Source: Bradyrhizobium niftali
Lineage (GTDB): Bacteria > Pseudomonadota > Alphaproteobacteria > Rhizobiales > Xanthobacteraceae
Direction of reading: 5' to 3'
Assembly: GCF_004571025.1 (NCBI RefSeq)
Contig: NZ_SPQT01000035.1
Span: 1-64,000, forward strand
Length of the DNA stretch: 64,000 nucleotides
The notes under the pieces were generated by a model, which was not told the origin of the DNA, did not search any database, and saw only the letters and a list, made by a program, of their open reading frames with translations. A program made the translations under genes and the position numbers. This document shows positions 36,100 to 44,417 of the stretch, in pieces. Positions within the stretch are counted from its first letter, which is position 1. The number at the start of each line of letters is the position of its first letter.

Positions 36100-36448
36100 G
36101 GGCGTTTCTTCGTGGCTGTCGTTCTGTATGCGGGTAGCTTAAGCACGCCGCCGTGTTCGGCAATGGACATTCGCAGTTCGTCACATCTTCAAATGCCGTT
36201 ACGATGATCGCGCCGCCGCGCGTGACGGAGGTAAATTGCGCCGAAGGAGAAACAGGGATTCGGCCCGCGACAATCTGACCGGAGGCGCACATTCTCTTTC
36301 AGGTTGTATTCCTCCTCGAAATCCGCATGGCTGCCATCACGCGATTGTGGTGAACCGGGCGGGCCCTTCGACGGACTCACAGACTTCGAGTCGAAATGGA
36401 TTTGATTTCATCATTGCCCGATGTCGTCGTGAGGTCTGAGTTTTCGAC
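36100..36448. other. 349-base intergenic stretch
   Basis: This gap lies between the divergent lyase gene and the winged-helix regulator gene. I see no protein-like frame, RNA gene or strong promoter. An ATG at 36396 is out of frame with the regulator. Part of the gap is less GC-rich than its flanks. Confidence 0.4.
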
Positions 36449-38008
36449 GTGCAGTTTTTGTTCCGGGACCATCTTCTCGACACCGACCGGCGCGAGCTGA
36501 GCCGCGAGCAGGTTCCCATTTCCGTGGAACCGCAGGTTTTCGACCTCGTCGTCCATCTCATGGAAAACCGCGACCGGGTGGTCAGCAAGGACGAGCTGAT
36601 CGACAAGATCTGGCACGGGCGCAGCGTCTCCGAATCCACCCTGACCAGCCGGATCAATGCGGCACGCAAGGCGGTCGGCGACAGCGGCGCGAGCCAGGCG
36701 CTGATCCGCACCATCGCGCGCAAGGGATTTCGCTTCGTCGGCGATGTCGAGACCAAGCTCGCAGCGGCCACGCCGGAGCCCGGCCGGTGGATACAGGCGC
36801 CGCAGACCGCACTCGCGCTGCCCGAGCGGCCCGCCATCGCCGTGCTGCCCTTCACCAACATGAGCGGTGACCGCGAGCAGGACTATTTCTCCGACGGCAT
36901 CAGCGAGGACATCATCACCGCGCTGTCGAAACTGCGCTGGTTCTTCGTCGTCGCGCGCAATTCCTCCTTCGTCTACAAGGGCCGCGCCGTGCACATCCAC
37001 GAGGTCGCGCGCGAGCTCGGCGTGCGCTACGTGGTCGAAGGCAGCGTGCGGCGGAGCGGCGAGCGCGTGCGCATCTCGGCCCAGCTCAACGACGTCTCGA
37101 CCGGCAGCCATCTCTGGGCCGAACGCTACGATCGCGAGCTTGCCGACATCTTCGCCGTCCAGGACGACATCACCGAGGCGATCGTCGCCGCGATCGAGCC
37201 GCAGCTCTATACGGCCGAGAGCTTTCGCGCCGGGCAGAAGCCGCCGGGCAGCCTGGATGCCTGGGACCTCGTGATGCGCGCATTATCGCACCACTGGCGC
37301 ATCACCCGCGAGGACAATGCGGCAGCGCAAGGGCTGCTCGAGAAGGCCGTCGCGATCGATCCCGCTTATGGCAAGGCGCTGGGCCTGCTCGCGACAAGCC
37401 ATATCTTCGGCGCGCATATGGGCTGGGCCGACATGGCCGCGACCGTACCGGTCGCCGAACGCGCAGCGCTTGCGGCGGTGGAGGCCGATCGCGAGGACGC
37501 CTGGGCTCATCACGGCCTCGCCTATACCTACCTGTTCCGCCGCCGCTTCGACGACGCGCTGGCGGAGTTCGAGCTGGCCTTGAGGCTCAATCCGAATTTC
37601 GCGATGGCGCACGCCTTCTATGGCGTCACGCTGTGCTACGCGGGACGATGGCAGGACGGCGATGCCGCCGCGCGCCGCGCGCTGCGGCTGAGCCCGCGCG
37701 ATCCGCTTGCGGCAATCTATTGCGGGGTCGCCGCCTATGCCCAGTTCATCGGCCGCAATTACGAGGCAAGCTTGCAGATGGCGCGCGAATCGATGCGGCA
37801 GCGCGCCGATTTCGTCGGCGCACATCGCGTGCTGACGGCGGCCGCCGGCATGTTGGGTGATCCGGCCCTTGCCGCGTCCGCGCTGGAAGGCTTGCGTCGC
37901 GCCCAGCCCGGCATCTCGCTCGCCTGGATCACAAGCGAGCTGCCGATGCTGCTGGAGCAGGACCGCGAGCATTATCTCGAAGGGTTGCGGCGCGCGGGGA
38001 TGCAGTAG
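36449..38008 (+). CDS. Winged-helix (OmpR/CadC-type) regulator with TolB-like and TPR domains
   Basis: This 519-residue protein has an N-terminal OmpR/PhoB-type winged-helix DNA-binding domain at about 5-105 (VVSKDELIDKIWHGRSVSES; ARKGFRFVG). A TolB-N/FlgO-like segment follows at about 128-270 (IAVLPFTNMSGDREQDYFSD; VVARNSSFVYKG; RYVVEGSVRRSG). Tetratricopeptide-like helices occupy about 285-500. This is the architecture often annotated as an adenylate-cyclase-like regulator, but no cyclase domain is present. Translation begins at GTG 36449 with no close ribosome site. No membrane helix is seen. Its targets are unknown; it is flanked by a lyase gene and the phosphonate locus. Confidence 0.84.
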   Translation: MQFLFRDHLLDTDRRELSREQVPISVEPQVFDLVVHLMENRDRVVSKDELIDKIWHGRSVSESTLTSRINAARKAVGDSGASQALIRTIARKGFRFVGDVETKLAAATPEPGRWIQAPQTALALPERPAIAVLPFTNMSGDREQDYFSDGISEDIITALSKLRWFFVVARNSSFVYKGRAVHIHEVARELGVRYVVEGSVRRSGERVRISAQLNDVSTGSHLWAERYDRELADIFAVQDDITEAIVAAIEPQLYTAESFRAGQKPPGSLDAWDLVMRALSHHWRITREDNAAAQGLLEKAVAIDPAYGKALGLLATSHIFGAHMGWADMAATVPVAERAALAAVEADREDAWAHHGLAYTYLFRRRFDDALAEFELALRLNPNFAMAHAFYGVTLCYAGRWQDGDAAARRALRLSPRDPLAAIYCGVAAYAQFIGRNYEASLQMARESMRQRADFVGAHRVLTAAAGMLGDPALAASALEGLRRAQPGISLAWITSELPMLLEQDREHYLEGLRRAGMQ

Positions 38009-38066
38009 ACATCTCGCGCAGCATTGACGGTGCGCCCCTGACCGGGGGCGAAGGGAAGAGAACGAC

Positions 38067-38915
38067 CTAAGCCACCGCGCGCCTTCCGATGATGGCGAAG
38101 CGGAGCTTGCCCGAGATGAAATCGATCGCGGCGACCGCGACCAGGATCATCAGGACCAGGAACGATACCCTCTGCCATTCCAGCACGCGGATCTGCTCGG
38201 CGAGCTGCAGGCCGATGCCGCCGGCGCCGACGATGCCGATGATGGTGGCCGAGCGGGTGTTGGACTCGATGAAATAGAGCACCTGGCCGGCAATCACGGG
38301 CAGGACCTGCGGCAACAGGCCGAAGCGGATCTCGTGCAACGCACTGCCGCCGGAGGCGCGGATGCCTTCGACCTGCTTCTGGTCGGCGCCCTCGATCGCC
38401 TCCGAGAACAGTTTTCCGAAGGCGCCGAAATCGGACACCGCGATGGCGAGCACGCCGGCGAAGGGGCCAAGCCCGACCACGTTGATCCACACCAGCGCCC
38501 AGATCAGCGTGTCGACGCCGCGGATCGAATCCAGGAAACGGCGGATCGGAAAGCGCAGGATGTTCGACGGCACGACGTTGCGGGCGGCGAGCAGGCTTAC
38601 CGGCAGCGCAAACACCGCCGCGAGCGTCGTGCCGAGCAGGGCGATCGACAGCGTCTCGCCGAGCGCCTTCAGATAGATCGGCAGCGAGGTGCCGGGATCG
38701 GGCGGGATCATCATCAGGCTGATCCAGCCGAGCTGGCTGAGGCCGGCGAGGAAGCGCGACGGCGAGAAGTCGAGATCGACGAGGCCGTAGATCAGGATCG
38801 CGAACGCCGCGACGATCATCGCCGGCATTGCGAGCCGCGCCGAAGCAGGCCGGTCGAACACGTCGGGATAGCGCGCGCGAAGCTGCGCCGTGTCGACCTC
38901 GTGCCGCCGCGTCAC
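38067..38915 (-). CDS. phnE: Phosphonate ABC importer permease PhnE (second copy)
   Basis: This inner-membrane permease has 282 residues. The PhnE motif EGIRASGGSALHEIRFGLLPQ (coupling loop) and the C-terminal GIVGAGGIGLQLAEQIRVLE are clear. The start is GTG 38915 overlapping the upstream phnE stop (GTGA), so the two permeases are coupled. A longer frame upstream is a shadow of the first permease. It forms a heterodimeric pore with the first PhnE. Confidence 0.92.
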   Translation of the reverse strand: MTRRHEVDTAQLRARYPDVFDRPASARLAMPAMIVAAFAILIYGLVDLDFSPSRFLAGLSQLGWISLMMIPPDPGTSLPIYLKALGETLSIALLGTTLAAVFALPVSLLAARNVVPSNILRFPIRRFLDSIRGVDTLIWALVWINVVGLGPFAGVLAIAVSDFGAFGKLFSEAIEGADQKQVEGIRASGGSALHEIRFGLLPQVLPVIAGQVLYFIESNTRSATIIGIVGAGGIGLQLAEQIRVLEWQRVSFLVLMILVAVAAIDFISGKLRFAIIGRRAVA

Positions 38916-39796
38916 GTCCGCGCCTCCTTGCCGAACAGGCGGCCGCGCAGCCAGCCGGTGGTGATGTCGATGACGAAGACGGTGACGATGATGGTGAGCA
39001 GGATGGCGCTGACGTCCGAATAGTAGAATTTGCGGATGGCGACGACGAGCTCCTGGCCGATGCCGCCGGCGCCGACAAAGCCCATCACGGAGGCTTCGCG
39101 GACATTGATCTCGAAGCGCAGCAGCGCGTAGCTGGCGTAGCCCGCGGTCACCTGCGGCACGACGGCAAAGCGCATGCACGACAGCCAGCTCGCGCCGGTG
39201 GAGCGGATGCCCTCGACCGGCTTCATGTCGGCGTTCTCGACGATCTCGGAGAACAGCTTTCCAAGCGCGCCGGTGGAATGGATCGCGATCGCAAGCACCC
39301 CGGCCATCGGCCCGAGCCCGAAGGCGATCACGAAGATCAGCGCGAAGACGATGCCCGGGACGGTGCGCGCGAACTCGAGCAGGCGCCGCACCGTGAAGCG
39401 CAGCCAGGGCGCGGGCGAGGTGTTTTCCGCCGCGAAGAAGTTCAGGACGAAGGCGAAGGTCGCGCCGATCAGCGTGCCGACATAGCTGATCAGCAGCGTC
39501 TCACCCAGCATCTTCAGCCATTTGCGCCAGCCCCACAGCCACTCGCCGACATCGGTCCAGACCCGCTGGCCGTTGTCGAGCGTGAGGATGCGATCGAAAT
39601 AGCTGACGAAATTGCCGAAATAGGTGAAGAGGGTGCGCAGGTTAACTTCGGCGCCGATCGCGGCGAGAAGCAGCGCGGCGGCGAATACCACAACGCCGAG
39701 CAAGAGACGGAGCCGCCGGCGCGCGACCGCCTGATCATAAGCGGCGTTCAGCGCAGCCAGTTGCTGCTCAGGCAGGATCGAAACCGCGACGGTCAT
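38912..39796 (-). CDS. phnE: Phosphonate ABC importer permease PhnE (first copy)
   Basis: This inner-membrane permease has 294 residues, with a cytoplasmic N-terminal helix and a first membrane segment at about 30-48. It has the coupling loop EGIRSTGASWLSCMRFAVVPQ and the late GFVGAGGIGQELVVAIRKF. It lies 75 bases downstream of phnD, behind a terminator-like hairpin. The two permeases are distinct in sequence, as is common for PhnE1/PhnE2 pairs in alphaproteobacteria. Confidence 0.93.
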   Translation of the reverse strand: MTVAVSILPEQQLAALNAAYDQAVARRRLRLLLGVVVFAAALLLAAIGAEVNLRTLFTYFGNFVSYFDRILTLDNGQRVWTDVGEWLWGWRKWLKMLGETLLISYVGTLIGATFAFVLNFFAAENTSPAPWLRFTVRRLLEFARTVPGIVFALIFVIAFGLGPMAGVLAIAIHSTGALGKLFSEIVENADMKPVEGIRSTGASWLSCMRFAVVPQVTAGYASYALLRFEINVREASVMGFVGAGGIGQELVVAIRKFYYSDVSAILLTIIVTVFVIDITTGWLRGRLFGKEART

Positions 39797-39819
39797 CTGT
39801 CCAGGAAAAGTGGCCGATC

Positions 39820-39852
39820 AAAGAGAAAGAGCCGGGTCCATCGACCCGGCTC
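39820..39852 (-). terminator. Intra-operon terminator/attenuator between phnD and phnE
   Basis: A perfect stem of 10 base pairs (GAGCCGGGTC and GACCCGGCTC, loop of four) occupies 39829-39852. Read on the minus strand, it is followed by TTTCTCTTT, giving an intrinsic-terminator layout. It lies between the binding-protein and permease genes and probably makes phnD mRNA more abundant than phnE mRNA. Confidence 0.65.
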
Positions 39853-39871
39853 AAGTAGCTCGTCCCGAAAC

Positions 39872-40807
39872 TCAGGACGCCTTCTTCTTACGCAGTGCAT
39901 CGACGAACTTGATCAGCTCGATCGTGCCATCCCAATCCTTGGTGGTGGCGGGATGAAAACCCTTCTTCTGGCCGTCCTGGAGGCGGTCGAAGGCCGCCTT
40001 GTCCTTGGCCGGCGCATCGAAGAACGCCTTTGCGATCGCCGCCTTCGCCTCTTCCGGCAGGTCGGAGTTGTAGGCATAGGGGCCGTTGATGATCGGCGCC
40101 GACTTGTGGATGATGCGGAAATCGTCCTTCTTCATCGGCGAGCCGTCGGCATTCTTCAGCATACCCTTGGTCAGCATCTGCGCCAGCGTCGAATCGTCGT
40201 CGCTGGTCCACTGGTTGGCCGCAACGTCGACCGTGCCCTGCGCCAGCGCCAGGATCGCGTTCTCGTGGCTGCCGGTGAAGACGACCTTGCTGAAATAGGT
40301 GTCGGCGTCCGCGATGCCCATCTTGTCGAGCTCGAAGCGCGGCACGTTGTTGCCGGACGTCGAATTGGGGTCGACGAGGCCGAGGTTCTTGCCCTTGAGC
40401 TGATCGATGCTCTTGTAGGGGCTGTTCGCCTTGACGAAGAACACCGAATAGTAGCCGGTCGAGCCGTCCGAGTTGATGTCGTTGGCAAAGGCGTCGGTCT
40501 TGACGCCGGTCAGGCGGGCGCGGGCAAACGAGGCCGAGCCGTAGCTGGCGATATGGATATTGCCGGCGCGCTGGCCTTCGATCACGGCAGCATAGTCGTT
40601 GGCGATGCGCAGCGTGACCTTCACGCCCAATTCCTTGGAGAGATAGCTCATGAACGGCGCCCAGCGCTCGGTCACGCCCGAGGCGTTTTCCGCCGGAATG
40701 ACCGCGAAGGTCAGCTCGGGATATTTGGCTTTCCAGTCGTCGGCGGAGGCTGAAGTCGTGAACGCGAGCGCGGCGGCGCCGGCAAGAACTAATCTGCGAG
40801 TGATCAT
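39872..40807 (-). CDS. phnD: Phosphonate-type ABC solute-binding protein PhnD
   Basis: This periplasmic binding protein has 311 residues, with the leader MITRRLVLAGAAALAFTTSA. PhnD landmarks are LTFAVIPAENASGVTERWAP at the mature N terminus, VEGQRAGNIHIASYGSASF-like text near 90-110, and GLVDPNSTSGNNVPRFEL. ATG 40807 has GAAGAGGG upstream; the longer frame to 40852 is not used. It is the second gene of the minus-strand phn operon. Specificity for a particular phosphonate or phosphite cannot be read from the sequence. Confidence 0.93.
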   Translation of the reverse strand: MITRRLVLAGAAALAFTTSASADDWKAKYPELTFAVIPAENASGVTERWAPFMSYLSKELGVKVTLRIANDYAAVIEGQRAGNIHIASYGSASFARARLTGVKTDAFANDINSDGSTGYYSVFFVKANSPYKSIDQLKGKNLGLVDPNSTSGNNVPRFELDKMGIADADTYFSKVVFTGSHENAILALAQGTVDVAANQWTSDDDSTLAQMLTKGMLKNADGSPMKKDDFRIIHKSAPIINGPYAYNSDLPEEAKAAIAKAFFDAPAKDKAAFDRLQDGQKKGFHPATTKDWDGTIELIKFVDALRKKKAS

Positions 40808-40870
40808 GATACCCTCTTCATCGGTTGGGTCGGTTGACGCAAAAACTGGCAACTACAGGAGCGATGCGGC

Positions 40871-41680
40871 TCAGGCGGCGGCCGCCGTTCCGAGCGCCGG
40901 AATGCCTTCGGGCGCCGGCACCGGCGTGCCGCCCATAACGTCGGTGGCTTCGAGGTCGTAAAGTTCGCGCGCGACGTGATCGGTCAGCGCAGACGGCGCG
41001 CCGTCGAACACCACACGGCCCTGCGCCATGCCGATCAGGCGGTCGCAATAGCTGCGCGCCAGGTCGAGCGAATGCAGGTTGCAGAGCACGGTGATGCCGA
41101 AATGCTTGTTGATGCGCAGCAGCGCATCCATCACGATCTTGGTGTTGCGCGGGTCGAGCGAAGCGATCGGCTCGTCGGCGAGGATGATGTCGGGCTGCTG
41201 CACCAGCGCGCGGGCGATCGCGACGCGCTGCTGCTGGCCGCCGGAGAGCTGATCGGCGCGCTGGGCGGCGAGCGCGGCGATGTCGAACTGCTCGAGCGCG
41301 GACATGGCAAGCGCCTTGTCCTGCTCGGGCCAGACCTGCGCCAACGAGCGCCAGGCGGGCATCGTCGCGAGACGCCCCATCAGGACGTTGGTGAGAACAT
41401 CGAGTCGGCCGACGAGGTTGAGTTGCTGGAAGATCATCGCCGAGCGCGCCCGCCACTGCCGCAATTCCTTGCCGCGCAGCGCGGTGACGTCGATGCCGTC
41501 ATACAGGATGCGTCCCTGCGTCGGCGTCACCAGGCGGTTGATGGTCCGGAGCAAGGTCGACTTGCCGGCGCCGGATCGTCCGATCACCCCGACGAATCCA
41601 CCGGGGGAAATTTGAAACGAAGCGTCGTCCACCGCGGCTTTTGCGCCAAAGCGGCACGTCAGACCTTCAACCACCAGCAT
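40871..41680 (-). CDS. phnC: Phosphonate ABC importer ATPase PhnC
   Basis: This cytoplasmic ATPase has 269 residues, with Walker A GRSGAGKST at about 35-43, the signature LSGGQQQRV and Walker B IILADEPIASLD. These match PhnC. It opens the minus-strand phn operon, with a Pho-box-like sequence at 41723-41743 about 43 bases upstream of ATG 41680. A Ser/Ala-rich C-terminal extension follows the usual end. It powers the PhnE pair. Confidence 0.93.
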   Translation of the reverse strand: MLVVEGLTCRFGAKAAVDDASFQISPGGFVGVIGRSGAGKSTLLRTINRLVTPTQGRILYDGIDVTALRGKELRQWRARSAMIFQQLNLVGRLDVLTNVLMGRLATMPAWRSLAQVWPEQDKALAMSALEQFDIAALAAQRADQLSGGQQQRVAIARALVQQPDIILADEPIASLDPRNTKIVMDALLRINKHFGITVLCNLHSLDLARSYCDRLIGMAQGRVVFDGAPSALTDHVARELYDLEATDVMGGTPVPAPEGIPALGTAAAA

Positions 41681-41722
41681 GCAGGGCTCCAGAGTAGCTG
41701 GGACCCACCGCTAACGCCGACG

Positions 41723-41743
41723 CTTGACACTTGTGTGACATGC
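41723..41743 (-). promoter_or_regulatory. Pho-box-like site for phnC-D-E-E
   Basis: The minus strand reads ATGTCAC-ACAA-GTGTCAA: two 7-mers related to the PhoB consensus CTGTCAT separated by four bases, so their GTCA cores are 11 bases apart. It lies just upstream of phnC. Together with the array facing the other operon, it predicts induction under phosphate limitation. Confidence 0.6.
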
Positions 41744-41768
41744 ACGTTGCGGTGCGGCGATCCAACAC

Positions 41769-41807
41769 ACGTCATCCCCTGTCATCGCCGCGTCATGACA
41801 TTGTCAT
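41769..41807 (+). promoter_or_regulatory. Pho-box array for the phnM operon
   Basis: Four GTCAT cores begin at 41771, 41781, 41792 and 41803, spaced 10, 11 and 11 bases. In order the 7-mers are ACGTCAT, CTGTCAT (exact PhoB consensus), GCGTCAT and TTGTCAT. Such tandem 11-base spacing is the layout of PhoB-bound promoters. It ends 47 bases before ATG 41854, supporting that start. Confidence 0.7.
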
Positions 41808-41853
41808 CGAGCCGCTCGAAGAGGAACGCCCGCCCACACGCTTCGGATACGAC

Positions 41854-42513
41854 ATGGCCGGCAAAGCCCTTTCAGTCCACCCGACCATCGAACCCTCGGC
41901 CAAGCTGCATGAGACCAGGCTCGGCGCCTATACCGAGGTCGGCGCGCGCACGATCCTGCATGAAGTCACGATGGGCGATTACTCCTATGTCGTGAACGAT
42001 TCGCAGATCACCTACGCGACGATCGGAAAATTCTGCTCGATCGCGGCAATGACGCGCATCAACCCCGGCAATCATCCGATGCATCGCGCGACACAGGCGC
42101 ACTTCACCTATCGTTCCAGCGCCTATTTCGAAGGCGAGAGCGACGACACGGATTTCTTCGACTGGCGGCGCCAGCATCACGTCCATATCGGCCATGACGT
42201 CTGGATCGGCCATGGCGCGATCGTGCTGCCGGGCCGCAACATCGGCACCGGCGCGGTGATCGCGGCCGGCGCCATCGTCACCAAGGACGTGCCCGCCTAC
42301 ACCATCGTCGCCGGCAATCCCGCGCGGATCGTGCGGCGCCGCTTCTCGGAAGAGATCGCCGGACGGCTCGCCAGGCTGGCCTGGTGGGACTGGGATCACG
42401 ACAAATTGCGTGAAGCGCTGCCCGATTTCCGTAAGCTCGGGATTGAAGATTTTCTCTCCACGTATGAAGCACGGGCACACTCCCCTGCCAACAAACGAAG
42501 CGCGGTCGCGTGA
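41854..42513 (+). CDS. Hexapeptide-repeat acetyltransferase of the phosphonate locus
   Basis: This 219-residue enzyme has left-handed beta-helix hexapeptide repeats (IGHDVWIGHGAIVLPGRNIG; VIAAGAIVTKDVPAYTIVAG). It belongs to the DapH/CAT-like family found in many phn loci (a phosphonate-metabolism transferase subgroup), which probably acetylates a phosphonate or an intermediate. ATG 41854 is preferred because the Pho box ends 47 bases upstream; the frame to 41731 runs through that promoter. The stop overlaps the phnM start (GTGA), so the genes are coupled. Confidence 0.87.
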   Translation: MAGKALSVHPTIEPSAKLHETRLGAYTEVGARTILHEVTMGDYSYVVNDSQITYATIGKFCSIAAMTRINPGNHPMHRATQAHFTYRSSAYFEGESDDTDFFDWRRQHHVHIGHDVWIGHGAIVLPGRNIGTGAVIAAGAIVTKDVPAYTIVAGNPARIVRRRFSEEIAGRLARLAWWDWDHDKLREALPDFRKLGIEDFLSTYEARAHSPANKRSAVA

Positions 42514-43703
42514 CAGACATTTTCCTCGAGGGCGGCCGGGCCCTGATCGGCACCGAGTTGGTCGAGGCTTCACTCAGCGTGTCCGGAACGGACATCGCAC
42601 AGGTCGATGCCTCCCGCGGCCGGGCTCGGCTCGCGATCGATGCGCGCAATCTGCTGGTGCTGCCTGGAATCGTCGATCTGCATGGCGATGCCTTCGAGCG
42701 GCAGATGATGCCGCGCGCCGGCGTGGACTTCCCGATCGACGTCGCGCTCGCCGACAGTGACCGCCAGGCGATCGGCAACGGCATCACCACCGTGTTTCAC
42801 GCCACAACCTGCTCTTGGGAGCCGGGCCTGCGCAGCGCCGACAATGCGCGCGGCCTGATGGAGGCGATCGAGCGGCAGCGTCCGCAATTTGCTGCCGACA
42901 CTCGCTTCCATCTGCGGCACGAGACCTACAATATCGATGCCGAGGCTGAGATCGCCCAGTGGCTCGCCGATGGCCGCGTCGACCTGTTTGCCTTCAACGA
43001 CCACATGGACGGGGTCGTTGCCGACATCTCCAATCCGCGCAAGCGCAACCGCATGGTGGAGCGCACAGGCTTGTCCAGCGAGGATTTTGACAGGCTGGTC
43101 GACCGCGTGATCTCGCGCGCCGCCGAAGTTCCGGCCTCCGTGTCGCGGCTCGCGGCGGCTGCGCGCGCGGCGGACGTGCGGATGCTCTCGCATGACGACG
43201 CGACACCCGCGATGCGCCAGGAGTTTCGCGAGCTCGGCGCGATGATCGCCGAGTTTCCGATCAACGAAGAGACGGCGCGGGCGGCGGCGAGCCACGGCGA
43301 TGCCATCGTCTACGGCGCGCCGAACGTCGTGCGCGGCGGCAGCCACACCGGCTGGACCAGGGCATCCGACATGATCGCAAAGGGGCTCTGCTCGGTGCTG
43401 GCGTCGGACTATTACTATCCCGCGCAACTGCTCGCCGCCTTCCGCCTCGCCGCCGATGGCGTGTTGCCGCTGACGGAGGCCTGGAGCCTCGTCTCGGCGG
43501 GGCCTGCGCGCGCGACCGGCCTTGCCGACCGTGGCATTCTCGCCGTAGGACGTCGCGCCGACATCCTGCTGGTCGACGACACCGTGCCGCTGCGGCCGCG
43601 GCTGGTCGCGGTGATATCGGGCGGGAAGCTCGTGCATCTCACCGACGCGACGCGACTGCTCAGCGCGGCGGCGGCGCCGCGCGAGGCTGTCGTCGCTGCA
43701 TAA
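42510..43703 (+). CDS. phnM: PhnM: alpha-D-ribose 1-methylphosphonate 5-triphosphate diphosphatase
   Basis: This 397-residue amidohydrolase-superfamily enzyme is part of the C-P lyase pathway, where it removes diphosphate from the ribose-phosphonate triphosphate. PhnM landmarks are PGIVDLHGDAFERQMMPR, FHATTCSWEPGLRS, FAFNDHMDG and LASDYYYPAQL. Metal ligands lie in the first and third of these. The start is GTG 42510 inside the stop of the transferase gene. The genes for the C-P lyase core (phnGHIJKL) are not in the window, so PhnM must work with enzymes encoded elsewhere. Confidence 0.93.
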   Translation: MTDIFLEGGRALIGTELVEASLSVSGTDIAQVDASRGRARLAIDARNLLVLPGIVDLHGDAFERQMMPRAGVDFPIDVALADSDRQAIGNGITTVFHATTCSWEPGLRSADNARGLMEAIERQRPQFAADTRFHLRHETYNIDAEAEIAQWLADGRVDLFAFNDHMDGVVADISNPRKRNRMVERTGLSSEDFDRLVDRVISRAAEVPASVSRLAAAARAADVRMLSHDDATPAMRQEFRELGAMIAEFPINEETARAAASHGDAIVYGAPNVVRGGSHTGWTRASDMIAKGLCSVLASDYYYPAQLLAAFRLAADGVLPLTEAWSLVSAGPARATGLADRGILAVGRRADILLVDDTVPLRPRLVAVISGGKLVHLTDATRLLSAAAAPREAVVAA

Positions 43704-43721
43704 ACCGGTTATGCTCGAGCA

Positions 43722-44414
43722 ATGATTCCCCGCTACGCGATCTATTTTGCCGCCGGCGCCGACAGCGCGCTGACCCGCTTCGGTGCCGCGCTGCTCGGCT
43801 ATGACGCCTACACCGGCAACGAGGAGCCGTTCCCGCGCGAGGCGCTGCACGTCGCACCGGACTGGAGTGACGTCTCTGCCGATCCCCGCAAATACGGCTT
43901 CCATGCCACGCTGAAGGCGCCGATGTCGCTCGCGCCCGGCCGCACCGAGGCGGAGCTTATGGCAGCCTGCGCGACATTCGCCGAAAAGGCACGGCCGATC
44001 CCGGCGATTCGCCCGATCGTCGACACCATCAGCGGCTTCATCGCCGTCATCCCGGCCGAGCCGGTCGATGCGCTCCAGCAGCTCGCCGCCGATTGCGCGC
44101 GCGAGTTCGATTCCTTCCGCGCCGCTCTCACTGCAGAGGACCGCGCGCGGCGCAAGCCGGAGAAGCTGAGCGAGCGGCAGCGCGACTATCTCGACCGCTG
44201 GGGTTACCCCTACGTGATGGAAGAATTCCGCTTCCACATGACCCTGACCGGCCGGCTGGATGCAGAGCGCCGCGGCCCGATCCTGGAGATGTTGCGGACG
44301 CGGTTCGCGTCGCTTCGTCTCGACACGCTGGCGGTCGACCGCCTCGCCCTGTTCAGGCAGGACGAGACCAAGGCGCGATTCCGCATCATCGGCGAGTGGG
44401 CTTTGCCGCGGTAG
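43722..44414 (+). CDS. DUF1045 2H-phosphoesterase-like protein of the phosphonate locus
   Basis: This 230-residue protein has two HxT motifs of the 2H phosphoesterase fold: FHATLKAP at about 66 and FHMTLTG at about 167. It belongs to the DUF1045 family, regularly found beside phnM. A role on cyclic ribose phosphates is plausible: the C-P lyase reaction yields a 1,2-cyclic phosphate, and a 2H enzyme could open it. That is inference. It ends 3 bases from the convergent membrane-protein gene. Confidence 0.88.
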   Translation: MIPRYAIYFAAGADSALTRFGAALLGYDAYTGNEEPFPREALHVAPDWSDVSADPRKYGFHATLKAPMSLAPGRTEAELMAACATFAEKARPIPAIRPIVDTISGFIAVIPAEPVDALQQLAADCAREFDSFRAALTAEDRARRKPEKLSERQRDYLDRWGYPYVMEEFRFHMTLTGRLDAERRGPILEMLRTRFASLRLDTLAVDRLALFRQDETKARFRIIGEWALPR

Positions 44415-44417
44415 ACC

